Shown in pieces: positions 9,693 to 20,433 of a stretch of 64,000 bases of DNA (position 1 is its first letter; each line of letters begins with the position of its first letter). Source of the DNA: Synechococcus sp. BIOS-E4-1 (GTDB taxonomy: Bacteria > Cyanobacteriota > Cyanobacteriia > PCC-6307 > Cyanobiaceae); assembly GCF_014279995.1 (NCBI RefSeq), contig NZ_CP047935.1, positions 62,001 through 126,000 of the forward strand, read 5' to 3'. The notes beneath the pieces are model-generated. The model was not told where the DNA came from. It was given only the letters and a program-made list of their open reading frames with translations, and ran no database searches. The translations under genes and the position numbers were made by a program.

Positions 9693-10466
9693 ATGTCCCG
9701 CCTTTCTCTGCTGCCTGCTGCTCTCCGCCGCAGCCTGGAACAGCGTTCCTCGCTGAAGGTGATTGCCGGTCTGATGAACTTCGACGCGGAATCGGTCGCC
9801 CGTGTGTCCCGTGCCGCTGGTCTGGGTGGGGCCAATTTGATTGATGTGGCCTGTGATGCGGAACTGGTGAAGCTGGCGGTTGAGGCATCCGCTGGCCTGC
9901 CGGTCTGCGTGTCGTCTGTTGAGCCCGAGCAGTTTCCCGCTGCTGTTGCTGCAGGAGCTGCGATGGTGGAGATCGGTAATTTCGATTGCTTCTATCCCCA
10001 GGGGCGCATCTTCGGAGCCGACGAGGTGCTGGAACTCACACGCCGCTCTCGTGGATTGCTGCCTGAGGTGGTGCTGAGCGTCACCGTTCCCCACGTGTTG
10101 CCGATGGATCAGCAGGAACAGCTGGCCGTGGATCTGGTGGCGGCCGGTGCCGATCTGATCCAGACCGAGGGTGGTACCAGTGCCAAACCATTCAGCGCCG
10201 GCAGCCTTGGCCTGATTGAGAAGGCAGCTCCCACTCTGGCCGCGGCTCACAGCATCAGTGCTGCTTTGCAGGATGCCGGTGAGACGGCACCGGTGCTGTG
10301 TGCATCGGGTCTTTCAGCTGTCACCGTGCCGATGGCGATCGCAGCTGGCGCAGCGGGTGTGGGCGTTGGTTCCGCGGTGAACCGCCTCGATGATGAGTTG
10401 TCCATGGTTGCTGTGGTGCGTGGTTTGCGTGAAGCCTTAGGTCGTGAGGTCGCCAGCCGCGTCTGA
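9693..10466 (+). CDS. ycf23: Ycf23 / DUF561 TIM-barrel protein
   Basis: Member of the family also encoded in red-algal plastids as ycf23; the biochemical role is not established. The 257-residue sequence has a (beta/alpha)8-barrel look: KVIAGLMNFD, GGANLIDVACD, MVEIGNFDCFYPQG, ADLIQTEGGTS and GAAGVGVGSAVNRL, the last resembling a phosphate-binding end. A TTG directly before the ATG (9690) is also in frame, but ATG at 9693 gives the expected MSRLSLLP start. It is divergent from tilS with a 73-bp spacer. The presence of this gene supports a cyanobacterial origin. Confidence 0.88.
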   Translation: MSRLSLLPAALRRSLEQRSSLKVIAGLMNFDAESVARVSRAAGLGGANLIDVACDAELVKLAVEASAGLPVCVSSVEPEQFPAAVAAGAAMVEIGNFDCFYPQGRIFGADEVLELTRRSRGLLPEVVLSVTVPHVLPMDQQEQLAVDLVAAGADLIQTEGGTSAKPFSAGSLGLIEKAAPTLAAAHSISAALQDAGETAPVLCASGLSAVTVPMAIAAGAAGVGVGSAVNRLDDELSMVAVVRGLREALGREVASRV

Positions 10467-10539
10467 TTGCTGCGGACACGCGCGCGCCAATGGGCCCCGT
10501 AACGTGAGTGCCCAATTCAGGGTTTAAAGCGCGAGGACC

Positions 10540-12576
10540 ATGCCTGCCTACGACCTGACTGCGCCCTATGCCCCCAAAGGTGATCAGCCGACGGCGATCA
10601 CTCAACTGGTGGAAGGTGTGAATGGTGGTCGTCGTTATCAGACTCTTCTGGGTGCGACCGGCACGGGAAAAACGTTCACGATGGCCAATGTCATTGCTCA
10701 GACCGGACGTCCTGCCCTGGTGTTGGCTCATAACAAGACTCTGGCGGCACAGCTTTGCAATGAGCTGAGGGAATTCTTTCCCAACAATGCTGTGGAATAT
10801 TTCATCTCCTATTACGACTATTACCAGCCGGAAGCGTATGTGCCGGTGAGTGATACCTACATCGCCAAAACAGCATCGATCAATGAAGAGATCGACATGC
10901 TGCGCCACTCAGCGACGCGATCGTTGTTTGAACGGCGCGATGTGATTGTTGTGGCTTCCATCAGTTGCATCTACGGACTGGGAATTCCCAGCGAATACCT
11001 GAAGGCATCGGTGCAGTTCCGGGTGGGCGAGTCTCTCGATTTACGAGGCTCCTTGCGCGAATTGGTGAATAACCAGTACAGCCGTAATGACATGGACATC
11101 ACCCGCGGTCGCTTTCGCGTGAAGGGCGATGTGTTGGAAATCGGTCCTGCTTATGAAGATCGTTTAGTGCGGGTGGAGTTGTTCGGTGATGAGGTGGAGG
11201 CGATCCGCTATGTCGACCCCACCACGGGCGAAATTCTGCAGAGCCTGGACTCCATCAACATCTACCCGGCCAAGCACTTTGTGACGCCAAAGGATCGTTT
11301 GGATTCGGCTGTCAAGGATATCCGCCATGAGCTCAAAGACCGACTGGAGTTTCTGCAAACCGAAGGCAAGTTGCTGGAAGCTCAGCGCCTGGAGCAACGC
11401 ACCACCTACGACCTGGAGATGCTGCAGCAGGTGGGCTATTGCAATGGCGTTGAGAACTACGCCCGTCATCTGGCAGGACGTGAACCGGGCTCCGCGCCGG
11501 AATGCCTGATCGATTACTTCCCCGACGACTGGCTGCTGATTGTTGATGAGAGCCATGTCACCTGTTCACAGCTTCAGGCTATGTACAACGGCGATCAGGC
11601 TCGTAAGAAGGTGTTGATCGATCACGGTTTTCGTCTTCCCAGTGCAGCCGACAATCGGCCGCTCAAAGGCGAAGAGTTCTGGACGAAGGCACGCCAGACC
11701 GTGTTTGTGAGTGCCACGCCTGGTGACTGGGAAGTGAAGGTGAGTGATGGCCAGGTGGCAGAGCAGGTCATACGTCCCACGGGAGTGCTGGACCCGGTTG
11801 TGGAGGTGAGGCCGACAACAGGTCAGATCGACGACTTGCTGGGAGAGATCCGCACGCGGGCCGAGAAACAGCAGCGCGTGCTGGTGACCACGCTCACCAA
11901 GCGCATGGCGGAAGACCTCACGGATTATCTGGCCGAGAACAAGGTGCGGGTGCGCTACCTGCACTCGGAGATCCATTCGATTGAGCGCATCGAGATCATT
12001 CAGGATCTGCGCCTGGGTGAGTACGACGTGCTCGTGGGTGTGAACCTGCTGCGGGAAGGCCTCGACCTGCCCGAAGTCAGCCTGGTGGCGATCCTTGATG
12101 CTGATAAGGAGGGCTTCCTGCGAGCCCAGCGTTCACTGATTCAGACGATCGGCAGGGCTGCACGGCATGTGGAGGGGGTTGCGCTGCTGTATGCCGACAA
12201 CATGACGGATTCGATGGCGAAGGCGATCGAGGAGACCGAACGGCGGCGCAAGATCCAACAGGTCCACAACGAACAGCATGGAATTGTGCCGACGGCGGCT
12301 GGTAAAAAGGCCAGCAATTCAATCCTTTCGTTTCTGGAGCTCTCGCGAAAACTCAAGACCGATGGCCCCGACGCAGACCTGGTGCAAGTGGCCGGCAAGG
12401 CAGTTCAGGCCTTGGAAGATGACACTGATGGCCTGGCTCTCGATGCCTTGCCCGAACTGATCGATCAGCTCGAGGTCAAGATGAAGGATGCGGCCAAGAA
12501 GCTTGATTTTGAGGAGGCTGCCAACCTTCGTGATCGGATCAAGAAGCTGCGTCAGAAGCTTGTGGGTCAGAGCTGA
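10540..12576 (+). CDS. uvrB: Excinuclease ABC subunit B
   Basis: Damage-verification helicase-like subunit of nucleotide excision repair. It has 678 residues, normal for the family. The Walker A motif is [14 protein letters not shown], the beta-hairpin region is [12 protein letters not shown], and helicase motifs include [18 protein letters not shown] and QTIGRAARH. The C-terminal UVR domain [19 protein letters not shown] contacts UvrC. The ATG at 10540 follows a GAGGA-type ribosome binding site. It ends 18 bp before the convergent lysC stop. Confidence 0.98.
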   Translation: MPAYDLTAPYAPKGDQPTAITQLVEGVNGGRRYQTLLGATGTGKTFTMANVIAQTGRPALVLAHNKTLAAQLCNELREFFPNNAVEYFISYYDYYQPEAYVPVSDTYIAKTASINEEIDMLRHSATRSLFERRDVIVVASISCIYGLGIPSEYLKASVQFRVGESLDLRGSLRELVNNQYSRNDMDITRGRFRVKGDVLEIGPAYEDRLVRVELFGDEVEAIRYVDPTTGEILQSLDSINIYPAKHFVTPKDRLDSAVKDIRHELKDRLEFLQTEGKLLEAQRLEQRTTYDLEMLQQVGYCNGVENYARHLAGREPGSAPECLIDYFPDDWLLIVDESHVTCSQLQAMYNGDQARKKVLIDHGFRLPSAADNRPLKGEEFWTKARQTVFVSATPGDWEVKVSDGQVAEQVIRPTGVLDPVVEVRPTTGQIDDLLGEIRTRAEKQQRVLVTTLTKRMAEDLTDYLAENKVRVRYLHSEIHSIERIEIIQDLRLGEYDVLVGVNLLREGLDLPEVSLVAILDADKEGFLRAQRSLIQTIGRAARHVEGVALLYADNMTDSMAKAIEETERRRKIQQVHNEQHGIVPTAAGKKASNSILSFLELSRKLKTDGPDADLVQVAGKAVQALEDDTDGLALDALPELIDQLEVKMKDAAKKLDFEEAANLRDRIKKLRQKLVGQS

Positions 12577-12594
12577 GCTGCTGAGGCTCCTCCG

Positions 12595-14397
12595 CTAGGC
12601 CACCAGGGGTGATTCGCTTCCCTCGGCTGCATGTCGGGTGCTGCCGCCCAGCTTGAAACCGGCATGTACGGCCTGAAGTGCTGCCACACCATCGGCCTCA
12701 GCGACTACGCAGCTGGTGCGGATCTCACTGGTGGCGATCATTTCGATGTTGACGCCTGCTTCCGCCAGAAAACGGAACATCCGGCCTGCGGTGCCCGCCG
12801 TTGCAGGCATGCCCGCGCCCACGGCACTGACCCTGGCAATGGCTGGACCGTCTTCGAGCAGGGCTCCAGGCCACTGAGCCAGCAAAGCACTCAGGGCGCG
12901 ATCCGCCGCAGTGCGGTCGTCACGTTTCAAGGTGAAACTGATATCTCGGCTGCCATCTGCGTGCTGGCGTTCCGACTGGACGATGGCATCGAGGCTGATG
13001 CCCGCGTCGGCCAGCGCATTGCAGAGGGCTCCGGCGGTTCCGGGTTTATCGGGTACATGGCGCACGCTGACCTGGGCCTGGTCACGGTCGAGGGCCACTC
13101 CACGCACTTCCGGCTCAGCTTCGCCGCTCGCGCTGGGATTGAGGCTGATCTGACCGGCTTCCAGTTTGAAGGCCTCCTGAATGGCCTGCAGGGCTTTGCT
13201 GCCCACGTCGGCGTTGATCACACAGCTCACCTTCACCTCACTGGTTGCGATCACACGCAGATTGATGCCCACCCGGGAGAGGGTCTGGAACAGACCGGCG
13301 GCAATGCCCGGGCGGCCCATGATGCCGGCGCCGCTGATGCTCAGCTTGCTCATCCCGGACTGGGCGACCAGCTCACCGCCCAGCTTCTGGATCAGGGATC
13401 CACAGATGCTGCGAGCTCTCTCCAGGTCGGTTTCAGCCACGGTGAAGGTGATGTCGTTGCTGTTGCCGTCGTGGGTGGCCTGGATGATCAGGTCCACATT
13501 CACGCCTCCCTCAGACAGGCTTTCGAAAAGCTGGGCGGCAACGCCGGGCTGATCGGACACGTGGGAGAGAGCCAGCACCGCCTGGTGTTCCACCAGTTCG
13601 GCGCCGTCCACCGGCCTGCCCAGTTCAAGACCTTCGCGGCCGATGGGCCGGGAGTTGCGGCTGGTGAGGGTTGTGCCGGGTTCATCACTCCAGCTGGAGC
13701 GCACCACCATCGTGACGCCGTAGTTGCGTGCGATCTCCACGGCACGCGGGTGCAGCACGGCAGCGCCGAGACTGGCCAGCTCGAGCATTTCGTCGCAGCT
13801 CACCTGAGGCATCAGCTGGGCGTCTTCCACCTTGCGCGGATCGGTGGTCAGTACCCCTGGCACATCGGTGTAGATCTCACAGGCCGCGGCACCCAGGGCT
13901 GCCGCAAGGGCTACAGCAGAGGTGTCGGAGCCTCCGCGCCCCAGTGTGGTGATTTCGGCGGTGCCTCCGCTGCTCTGGCTCGTGCCCTGAAAACCGGCCA
14001 CCACCACGACGCGGCCTTCGGCCAGTCGGCTGCGCAGTCGATCTGTGCGCACATCGAGGATGCGTGCCTTGCCATGGGCGGATTCAGTCACGATGCCCAC
14101 CTGGGTGCCGGTCATGGAGATGGCAGGGACGCCCAGCTCATGCAACGCCATGGAGAGCAGCGCAATCGACACCTGTTCACCGGTGGCCAGCAGCATGTCC
14201 ATTTCCCGCTGGGGTGGATTGCTGCTGATGGCGTTGGCCTTGGCGGTTAATTCATCGGTGGTGTGACCCATGGCCGAGACCACGATCACCAGATCGTGCC
14301 CCTCCTCCTTGCAGCTGGCGATACGCCTGGCCACGGCCTGGATGCGCTCCACGCTGCCGACGGAGGTTCCGCCGAACTTCTGCACCAGAAGGGCCAT
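12595..14397 (-). CDS. lysC: Aspartokinase with four ACT domains
   Basis: Phosphorylates aspartate, the entry to the lysine, threonine and methionine pathways. The kinase domain occupies residues 1 to ~250 (VQKFGGTSVGSVERI at the start, RGGSDTSAVALAAALGA in the middle). After it come two ACT pairs: residues ~270-420 (LALSHVSDQPGVAAQLF, GAGIMGRPGIAAGLFQ) and ~435-590 (VSVRHVPDKPGTAGAL, GAGMPATAGTAGRMF). At 600 residues it is the long cyanobacterial form; common bacterial enzymes have about 400 residues and one pair. The second pair repeats the first, implying internal duplication and probably allosteric control by lysine and threonine. holA lies 30 bp upstream on the same strand. Confidence 0.96.
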   Translation of the reverse strand: MALLVQKFGGTSVGSVERIQAVARRIASCKEEGHDLVIVVSAMGHTTDELTAKANAISSNPPQREMDMLLATGEQVSIALLSMALHELGVPAISMTGTQVGIVTESAHGKARILDVRTDRLRSRLAEGRVVVVAGFQGTSQSSGGTAEITTLGRGGSDTSAVALAAALGAAACEIYTDVPGVLTTDPRKVEDAQLMPQVSCDEMLELASLGAAVLHPRAVEIARNYGVTMVVRSSWSDEPGTTLTSRNSRPIGREGLELGRPVDGAELVEHQAVLALSHVSDQPGVAAQLFESLSEGGVNVDLIIQATHDGNSNDITFTVAETDLERARSICGSLIQKLGGELVAQSGMSKLSISGAGIMGRPGIAAGLFQTLSRVGINLRVIATSEVKVSCVINADVGSKALQAIQEAFKLEAGQISLNPSASGEAEPEVRGVALDRDQAQVSVRHVPDKPGTAGALCNALADAGISLDAIVQSERQHADGSRDISFTLKRDDRTAADRALSALLAQWPGALLEDGPAIARVSAVGAGMPATAGTAGRMFRFLAEAGVNIEMIATSEIRTSCVVAEADGVAALQAVHAGFKLGGSTRHAAEGSESPLVA

Positions 14398-14427
14398 CCA
14401 TGCCGCCTCATGTCGCAGGAGATTGTC

Positions 14428-15417
14428 TCACTGTGCTGCTCCAAGCAGCCCATCGCGGAACGCATCTCCCGGCTGGGTGCCGCGTTTGAGGGCTGCTTCC
14501 ACATCCAGCAGACGGCCCAGCAGGTTGAGGCAGCGCTGGGGTGAACGCCCCTGCAGCTGTTTGCGCATCACATAGATGCGCTTGGGGTTGCCGATTCCTG
14601 CCGCTTTGGCGATCACCCCCACGTCCCGCTCTCCTTGTTGTTCGAGCAGCATCACCCAGAGCCACCCCCTGATCTGACCGGTGAGTGTGGCCACAATTCG
14701 CAGGGCCGGTTCGCCGGCATCGTTCAGGGCATCCAGCAAGGCAATCGCCTCGCCTGGATCACCTGCCAGCAGGGCATCACCCACCTGAAGAGCGTTGGTG
14801 CTTAGACCCTCGATCAGGCTGTCAACCGAGCTGGCACTGATGCGTGCCTCTCCGCTGCTTTCAGCATGCAGAGCCAGCTTCTGCAGTTCCATGGTCAACC
14901 TTGCGCTGTCGTTGCCGATGGCATCGATCAAGGCATCCACAGCACCGGGCTCCAGCCTCAGGTTCAGTTCCTCAGCGGTTCGCTCCACCAGCTGGCGCTG
15001 GCCGGCGCCGTCCCAGACCGCAGGCAACTTGAAGCTGCGCTCGCAGGCTTCTCCCGCCTTGATGCGTTTGATCAGGGCTTTGGTGGTGCGCAGACGACCG
15101 TCAGGTTTGGAGGGATGGCAGAGCAGCAGCTGGGTGCTTTCAGGGATGCCATCCAGAGAAGCTTCGAAGCGATCGGCGAGCTCGCTGGGACAGGCGTTGC
15201 AGAAGGGAGACCGCTGCAGCAGCACGACCCTGGATCCAGCGCCGAAGGGTGGCGTGCGTGCTTCTTCCAGTGCCTGCCTGGCCTGTCCCGCTTCGCTGCC
15301 ATCCAGTCGACTCACGTTCACGCTCGCCCAGCTTGGATCCACTGCCTTCTCGATCAAGGCCTGAACCGCCCGTTCCAGCGCGGCGGAATCATCGCCCCAG
15401 AACAACTGGATCGGCAT
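14428..15417 (-). CDS. holA: DNA polymerase III delta subunit
   Basis: Clamp-loader subunit that opens the sliding clamp. The 329-residue protein starts MPIQLFWGDDSAALERAVQ, with a vestigial AAA+ fold typical of HolA (TPPFGAGSRVVLLQ, STQLLLCHPSKPDGRLRTTKAL). A helical C-terminal domain follows, containing TGQIRGWLWVML and the PKRIYVMRKQLQG segment. A GTG at 15435 is also in frame but would add only MRRHAS, so ATG at 15417 is preferred. Spacing to lysC is 30 bp, suggesting cotranscription. It is divergent from cbiC. Confidence 0.93.
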   Translation of the reverse strand: MPIQLFWGDDSAALERAVQALIEKAVDPSWASVNVSRLDGSEAGQARQALEEARTPPFGAGSRVVLLQRSPFCNACPSELADRFEASLDGIPESTQLLLCHPSKPDGRLRTTKALIKRIKAGEACERSFKLPAVWDGAGQRQLVERTAEELNLRLEPGAVDALIDAIGNDSARLTMELQKLALHAESSGEARISASSVDSLIEGLSTNALQVGDALLAGDPGEAIALLDALNDAGEPALRIVATLTGQIRGWLWVMLLEQQGERDVGVIAKAAGIGNPKRIYVMRKQLQGRSPQRCLNLLGRLLDVEAALKRGTQPGDAFRDGLLGAAQ

Positions 15418-15486
15418 TGAGGCGTGTCGTCGCACAATGTCGAAGTCTGCCCTGACTGGCAGCCCCCGTCAGAGGAACTTGCTGCA

Positions 15487-16122
15487 ATGGCTGACCATCC
15501 GATCTTCACGGAAAGCATCCGTCGAATTCGGGCCTTGATGGGGTACACGGGACTCGATCCTCTGCAGCAGCAGGTGTTGGAGCGTCTGGTGCACAGCAGC
15601 GGAGATCCAGGCCTGCAGCCGTTGCTGCGGTTCAGCGAGGGGGCCTGCGAGCAGGGACTTGCGGCGTTGCAGGGCAGAGCAGCGATCCTCACCGACACAG
15701 CCATGGCCGCGGCTGCCGTGACGCCCATGGCCATGCGCACACTGGGCACGACCGTGCGCTGCCTGCTCGACTGGGCTCCTGAGGTTTCACCGCAGGAGTC
15801 CACCCGTTCCGCTGCGGCCATGCAGAGGGCCTGGCCGGAGCTCACACAGGCGGCCAACGCGAGCGGGCAGCCCATGCCGGTGCTGCTTGTGGGCAGTGCG
15901 CCCACGGCTTTGGAACAGTTGCTGGATCAGCTCGATACCGGGGCCGCGGCCCCTTCGCTGGTGATCGGCATGCCCGTTGGTTTCGTTGGTGTCCCTGAAA
16001 GCAAGCGTCGTCTGGCGGCGACGGCTCTGGCTCAGATCCGCCTGGAGGGTACCCGTGGCGGTGCAGGTTTGGCGGCGGCGGCGGCGAATGCCCTGCTGCG
16101 AGCGGCTCAGGCCGCCAGCTGA
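15487..16122 (+). CDS. cbiC: Precorrin-8X methylmutase
   Basis: Moves the methyl group from C11 to C12 to make (hydrogeno)cobyrinate in cobalamin synthesis. The family start [15 protein letters not shown], the middle motif [18 protein letters not shown] and the end motif [16 protein letters not shown] are all present; 211 residues is the usual size. ATG at 15487 follows an AGAGGA box by a good distance. An in-frame GTG at 15424 would overlap the holA start region and adds an unconserved segment. The last 16 bp overlap the convergent mutS end. Cobalamin synthesis, often as pseudocobalamin, is typical of picocyanobacteria. The symbol cobH is used in aerobic-pathway organisms. Confidence 0.93.
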   Translation: MADHPIFTESIRRIRALMGYTGLDPLQQQVLERLVHSSGDPGLQPLLRFSEGACEQGLAALQGRAAILTDTAMAAAAVTPMAMRTLGTTVRCLLDWAPEVSPQESTRSAAAMQRAWPELTQAANASGQPMPVLLVGSAPTALEQLLDQLDTGAAAPSLVIGMPVGFVGVPESKRRLAATALAQIRLEGTRGGAGLAAAAANALLRAAQAAS

Positions 16123-18845
16123 TCGAGCACCTGCCTGGCCCGTTGCACAACGGGGGAGGGGACCCCTGCAAGGCGGGCCGCTTCGATGCCGTAACTGCGG
16201 CTGGCACCGCCGCTCTGCACCTGATGCAGGAACACGAGATCCTCGCCGGTTTCCTCCACCATCACCTGGAAGTTGGCCACGTTGGGCCGCTCCTGCGCCA
16301 GGTTGTTCAGCTCGTGATAGTGGGTGGCGAACACCGTGCGCGCCTTGAGATCGCCGGCCAGATGTTCGCTCACGGCCCAGGCGATGGATAGGCCATCAAA
16401 GGTGGCTGTGCCGCGGCCGATTTCATCAAGAAGCACCAGGGAGCGGTCGCTGGCGTGGTGAAGGATGTTGGCGGTTTCGGCCATTTCCACCATGAAGGTG
16501 GACTGGCCTGCGGCCAGATCGTCCACGGCTCCCACCCGCGTGAAGATGCGATCGGCTATGCCGATCTGAGCGGCGGAGGCAGGCACCCAGCTGCCGATCT
16601 GAGCCAACAGCTGGATCAGGCCAATTTGGCGCAAATAGCAGCTTTTGCCGCTGGCATTGGGTCCCGTCAGCACGATCAGGTCGGTGTCACGTCCGAGAGC
16701 CAGATCGTTGGGGGTGAAGGGCGCTTCCACCAACAACTGTTCCACCACTGGGTGACGGCCAGCTGTGATCGCCAGCTCACGGTCGTCGCTCAGTTGGGGG
16801 GCGCACCAGCCTGCGGTGGCGGCCGTGTCAGCCAGGGCACAGAGTGCATCCAATCCGGCCGTGGCGCGTGCTGCTTCGCGGATAGGTGTCGCCATGCTGC
16901 CCACCTGGTCGCGCAACTTGCAGAACAGCTCGTATTCGCGCTGAAAAGCCCTTGCCCGCAGCTGGAAGATGCGGCCCTCCCGCTCTTTCAGTTCAGGAGT
17001 GATGAAGCGTTCTTCATTGGCAAGGGTTTGGCGGCGGATCCAGTGGTCGGGCACGGAGGACGCCTTCGCCTTGCTCACCGCCAGGAAATACCCGAAGGTG
17101 CGGTGGTACTGCAGACGCAGGTTGCTGATGCCACTGAGCTCTTTCTCCAACCGTTCCTGCTCGGCCAGCCAGGCGTCCTGGTCATCGAGTTGATTGCGCA
17201 GGCCATCCAGCAGCGGGTCCACTCCGTCATGGATGAGCCCGCCTTCGCTGAGGGAAAGGGGCGGAGCGTCCACCAAGGCATGGCGAATGGCGGAGGCCAG
17301 TTCAGCGAGCGCTGGATCCGGCTGCAGCAGTGCCTCAAGAACGCGTGGCCATGTTTCCAGGGTTCCCATCAGGCGACTGGCAAGGCGGGGAAGCCGCTCC
17401 AGGCCATCGGCGATGGCCACCAGATCACGGGCGCTTGCATGTCCGGCGCCGGCCCGACCCGCCAGCCTTTCCAGATCCCCCATCGGTCTGAGCAGACGCC
17501 GCAAGCCCTGGCGCAGGGGCCTCTGGCTCACCAGCAAGCTCACCACGCTTTGTCGCTCCCGGATTGTGGTGAGAGTCATCAGCGGCGCCTCCAGCCAGCG
17601 GCGTAGACATCGCCCACCCATGGCCGTGAGGGTCTGGTCGATCGCCCAGAGCAGCGAACCCTGGAGTTGTCCGTCGCGTTGGGTGGCCGTCAGCTCCAGA
17701 TTGCGGCGGGTCTGGGCATCGAGCACCAGGGCATCACCGGCCTGCACGATCTTCGGCACATCAAGGGGGACTCGCGCTGCCTCCTCGAGCGGTTGCGTGT
17801 CATTGACGTACTGCAGCAGCCCACCAAAGGCCCGCAGGGCCAGGGGTAGTTCCTGCAGGCCAAGGCCATCCAGCCCGGCCAGCCGGTAGTGCGTTTTCAG
17901 GGCCTGTTCGGCCTGGGGGCGGCTGAAGGGTGTGAGCGCCATCGGGCTGAGCATCAGCCGTTCAGGACACCAGGCAGGTCGCTGCGTGCCGGCGTCGTCC
18001 GTGGCTGCCCAGAGCAGTTCCGAGGCCTCCAGCTGGGCTAATTGCTGATGCAGGGCATCGCTGCCGCTGCGTTCCAGCACCTGAACGTCACCGGTGCTCA
18101 CATCGGCGCTGGCCAGACCCCAGCGCAAGGGTTGCTTGCCGCTGGCAGGTTCCACCACCACTGCGGCCAGCCAGTTGTTGCGGCGGGCAGCGAGCATGCC
18201 TTCCTCCAGCACTGTGCCCGGAGTGAGCACCCGGGTAATGCCCCGCTTGAGCAGGGCTCCCTTGGCGGGGGTGGTTTCCAGTTGGTCGCACAGCGCCACG
18301 GAGTAACCACGACGGATGAGCTCAGCGCAGTAACGCTCGGCGGCGTGATGGGGAATTCCCGCCATCGGCACACGTCCGATCGCCTTGCCCCCTTCCTTGC
18401 CGGTGAGGGTGAGTTCCAGCACTCGCGAGAGCTCGACGGCGTCTTCGAAGAAACATTCAAAGAAGTCGCCGAGTCGGTACAGCAGCACGCGTTCAGGGTG
18501 TTCGGCCTTGAGCTCCACGTAATGGCGCAACATCGGCGTCAGCAGGATCGGATCCACCTGGCTGTGGTGGGCCCAGGCCGGGGCCTCGCTGTCGTCGTTG
18601 TCTGAGCTGGTCAGGTCGTCGTCCGGGTTGGAGGCCTGGTCGGGATCACCGCTGCTCTGACGCTGTCTGGGGCGAGAGGCTGCATCAGCGCTGAGGTCGG
18701 CGTCACTGACCTCTGACAATGCATCGCCTGCCAGTGCCTGTGAGGCATTGGCAGGTGAGGGCGAGGGCCCTTTGGTCGGTTCCGGAGCCCCGAACAGATT
18801 CCCCTGCAGTGACTGCTCCTCGGGCTGGGGGCAGGTGAGGGGCAT
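16107..18845 (-). CDS. mutS: DNA mismatch repair protein MutS
   Basis: Binds mismatches and starts repair. The 912-residue protein has the mismatch-recognition domain ([20 protein letters not shown]), connector and lever regions. A Walker A motif [32 protein letters not shown] and the helix-turn-helix end [12 protein letters not shown] follow. The first ~115 residues before the mismatch domain are a low-complexity, acidic, Ser/Pro/Asp-rich extension not found in E. coli MutS (853 residues). I chose ATG at 18845 ([11 protein letters not shown]); a longer frame reaches 18935 but gives an unlikely leader. No mutL is visible in the window. It overlaps cbiC by 16 bp at the 3' end. Confidence 0.96.
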   Translation of the reverse strand: MPLTCPQPEEQSLQGNLFGAPEPTKGPSPSPANASQALAGDALSEVSDADLSADAASRPRQRQSSGDPDQASNPDDDLTSSDNDDSEAPAWAHHSQVDPILLTPMLRHYVELKAEHPERVLLYRLGDFFECFFEDAVELSRVLELTLTGKEGGKAIGRVPMAGIPHHAAERYCAELIRRGYSVALCDQLETTPAKGALLKRGITRVLTPGTVLEEGMLAARRNNWLAAVVVEPASGKQPLRWGLASADVSTGDVQVLERSGSDALHQQLAQLEASELLWAATDDAGTQRPAWCPERLMLSPMALTPFSRPQAEQALKTHYRLAGLDGLGLQELPLALRAFGGLLQYVNDTQPLEEAARVPLDVPKIVQAGDALVLDAQTRRNLELTATQRDGQLQGSLLWAIDQTLTAMGGRCLRRWLEAPLMTLTTIRERQSVVSLLVSQRPLRQGLRRLLRPMGDLERLAGRAGAGHASARDLVAIADGLERLPRLASRLMGTLETWPRVLEALLQPDPALAELASAIRHALVDAPPLSLSEGGLIHDGVDPLLDGLRNQLDDQDAWLAEQERLEKELSGISNLRLQYHRTFGYFLAVSKAKASSVPDHWIRRQTLANEERFITPELKEREGRIFQLRARAFQREYELFCKLRDQVGSMATPIREAARATAGLDALCALADTAATAGWCAPQLSDDRELAITAGRHPVVEQLLVEAPFTPNDLALGRDTDLIVLTGPNASGKSCYLRQIGLIQLLAQIGSWVPASAAQIGIADRIFTRVGAVDDLAAGQSTFMVEMAETANILHHASDRSLVLLDEIGRGTATFDGLSIAWAVSEHLAGDLKARTVFATHYHELNNLAQERPNVANFQVMVEETGEDLVFLHQVQSGGASRSYGIEAARLAGVPSPVVQRARQVLDQLAA

Positions 18846-18979
18846 GGGACATCCGGAAGTGGCTGGATCGTACCGATCCTGTTCAACACAAGCTGTGAAG
18901 CTTGATGCGCAGGCAACGGAGAGGGCTCTCCCCAACGTGTGAGAATCCCCGGGAACGACCTGGCGTCGACCGATTCACC

Positions 18980-19168
18980 ATGCAAATCCTTAACACCCTC
19001 ACCGTTCTGGCACTTGTGGTGATGTCCTTTGCGCTGATCGTGGCTGTGCCCGTCCTTTACGCCTCGAATGAGGACAGCGGCCGCTCCAACCGCCTGATCC
19101 TGCTTGGTGGCATCGCCTGGGTGGCCTTGGTGCTCGTGAACTGGGGCATGAGCTTCTTCGTGGTCTGA
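18980..19168 (+). CDS. psbZ: Photosystem II protein PsbZ (Ycf9)
   Basis: Small thylakoid membrane subunit of photosystem II with 62 residues, exactly the expected size. The two hydrophobic segments are [19 protein letters not shown] and [20 protein letters not shown], separated by the polar loop [12 protein letters not shown]. This is direct evidence of an oxygenic phototroph. It is divergent from mutS and lies 77 bp upstream of ribH on the same strand. The ATG at 18980 is the only start giving the family N-terminus MQILNTL. Confidence 0.96.
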   Translation: MQILNTLTVLALVVMSFALIVAVPVLYASNEDSGRSNRLILLGGIAWVALVLVNWGMSFFVV

Positions 19169-19245
19169 AGCCAGGTCGGCGAGCATCTTTTTTGTCCAGT
19201 TCACGTCGGCTGGGTGTGAACATGGAATGAACCGATCAAGGCGTC

Positions 19246-19728
19246 ATGGCCACCTTTGAAGGACGGTTCACTGATGTGCAGGGCCTGCGCATCGCCGTTG
19301 TTGTTGCTCGATTCAACGATCTGGTCACAGCCAAGTTGCTGAGCGGCTGCCTTGATTGTCTTGGACGCCATGGGATTGATACCGGAGCAGACAGCAACCA
19401 GCTCGATACGGCCTGGGTGCCTGGTTCCTTTGAGTTGCCGCTGGTGGCCCAGCAGTTGGCTCGCAGCGGTCGCTATCAGGTGGTGATCACCCTTGGCGCA
19501 GTGATTCGGGGCGACACGCCCCATTTCGATGTGGTGGTGGCCGAAGCCAGCAAGGGGATTGCCACCGTGTCCCGCGACACCGGTGTGCCGGTGATTTTCG
19601 GTGTGCTCACAACCGACACGATGCAACAGGCCCTTGAGCGGGCAGGGATCAAGAGCAATCTGGGATGGAGCTATGCCCTGCAGGCTCTGGAAATGGGGTC
19701 TCTTGTTAAGGCATTGCCAGCGGCTTGA
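19246..19728 (+). CDS. ribH: 6,7-dimethyl-8-ribityllumazine synthase
   Basis: Penultimate enzyme of riboflavin synthesis; it assembles into large icosahedral or pentameric shells in relatives. The 160-residue protein carries [20 protein letters not shown], the substrate loop [30 protein letters not shown] with the catalytic histidine, and [24 protein letters not shown] at 19246 gives MATFEGRF. It follows psbZ and precedes tRNA-Gly by 73 bp. Confidence 0.97.
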   Translation: MATFEGRFTDVQGLRIAVVVARFNDLVTAKLLSGCLDCLGRHGIDTGADSNQLDTAWVPGSFELPLVAQQLARSGRYQVVITLGAVIRGDTPHFDVVVAEASKGIATVSRDTGVPVIFGVLTTDTMQQALERAGIKSNLGWSYALQALEMGSLVKALPAA

Positions 19729-19801
19729 ACGGTGGATTGACCAACTGCCCCTTGGTGGTGCATGCTTCTCGGGTCGTCAGGTGACATTCACCTGCTGGCC
19801 T

Positions 19802-19873
19802 GCGGATGTAGCTCAGTGGTAGAGCATCTCCTTGCCAAGGAGAGGGTCGAGAGTTCGAATCTCTTCATCCGCT
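19802..19873 (+). tRNA. tRNA-Gly (anticodon GCC)
   Basis: A full cloverleaf can be drawn: acceptor arms gcggatg and catccgc pair over seven bases, and the D arm is gctcagtggtagagc. The anticodon arm is tctcc-ttgccaa-ggaga with GCC, and the T arm contains gagagttcgaatctctt. The CCA end is not encoded. Confidence 0.95.
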
Positions 19874-19880
19874 TGTTGAA

Positions 19881-20336
19881 TCATTGTTTTCGGATCAGCA
19901 GCTGCTGAGAGGAAACGGCTCTGAACCCCATTTGTTCGTAAAACCCGTTGCTGTTGGTGGTCATCAGATACACACGCTCCACCTCACGCAGTTTTGGGGA
20001 AGCCAGCAGCGCTTCAACGACCCGCCGTCCAAGCCCACGTCCCTGAAGGTCTCCGGCCACCACCACATCCCAGAGCACGGCCCTGTAGATCCCGTCGCTG
20101 CTGGCTCGGCCGAAGCCCACCATGCGTTTGCCGCGCCAAAGGCTCACAACCACCGGGCTGCCTTGCAGCATCCGACGCAGTTGTTGACGGCTGCGGCCCT
20201 GGGCCCAGAAGGCGTGTTTATTGAGTAAGCGCCGCAGTTTGAGCAGACCGCGCGTCGGGCGTAGGTTTGGCCCCAGCCCAATCAGGCGCAGGCCTGGGGC
20301 TCCTGGTGCATGTTCAACCAGATGGATGCGGGCCAT
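19881..20336 (-). CDS. GNAT-family N-acetyltransferase
   Basis: Acetyl-CoA-dependent acetyltransferase of unknown substrate. The 151-residue protein has the GNAT core: a beta strand YRAVLWDVVVAGDL followed by the acetyl-CoA pyrophosphate loop QGRGLGRRVVEALL (Q/RxxGxG/A), then VYLMTTNSNGFYEQMGF, the usual motif B region. The N-terminal ~60 residues are basic. It ends 7 bp from the tRNA-Gly gene, convergent to it, and is divergent from the following glycosyltransferase. Nothing in the context predicts its substrate; small GNATs act on amines, amino acids or proteins. Confidence 0.88.
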   Translation of the reverse strand: MARIHLVEHAPGAPGLRLIGLGPNLRPTRGLLKLRRLLNKHAFWAQGRSRQQLRRMLQGSPVVVSLWRGKRMVGFGRASSDGIYRAVLWDVVVAGDLQGRGLGRRVVEALLASPKLREVERVYLMTTNSNGFYEQMGFRAVSSQQLLIRKQ

Positions 20337-20433
20337 CGTCTTCTGATGCAGGCCTCATCATCCGTCTCACTGCGACCTCACTTGTTGTGTGCACCAAAAT
20401 TCATTTGTTCCAAGGCTTTGATGCGCCGAGGTC

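Noticed and set aside
12631-14250. A 539-codon frame opposite lysC
   Set aside because: It is the shadow of the aspartokinase gene in GC-rich DNA; its sequence has no family likeness, and lysC has clear domains.
16455-17606. A long frame opposite mutS
   Set aside because: Antisense shadow; MutS motifs on the other strand are unambiguous.
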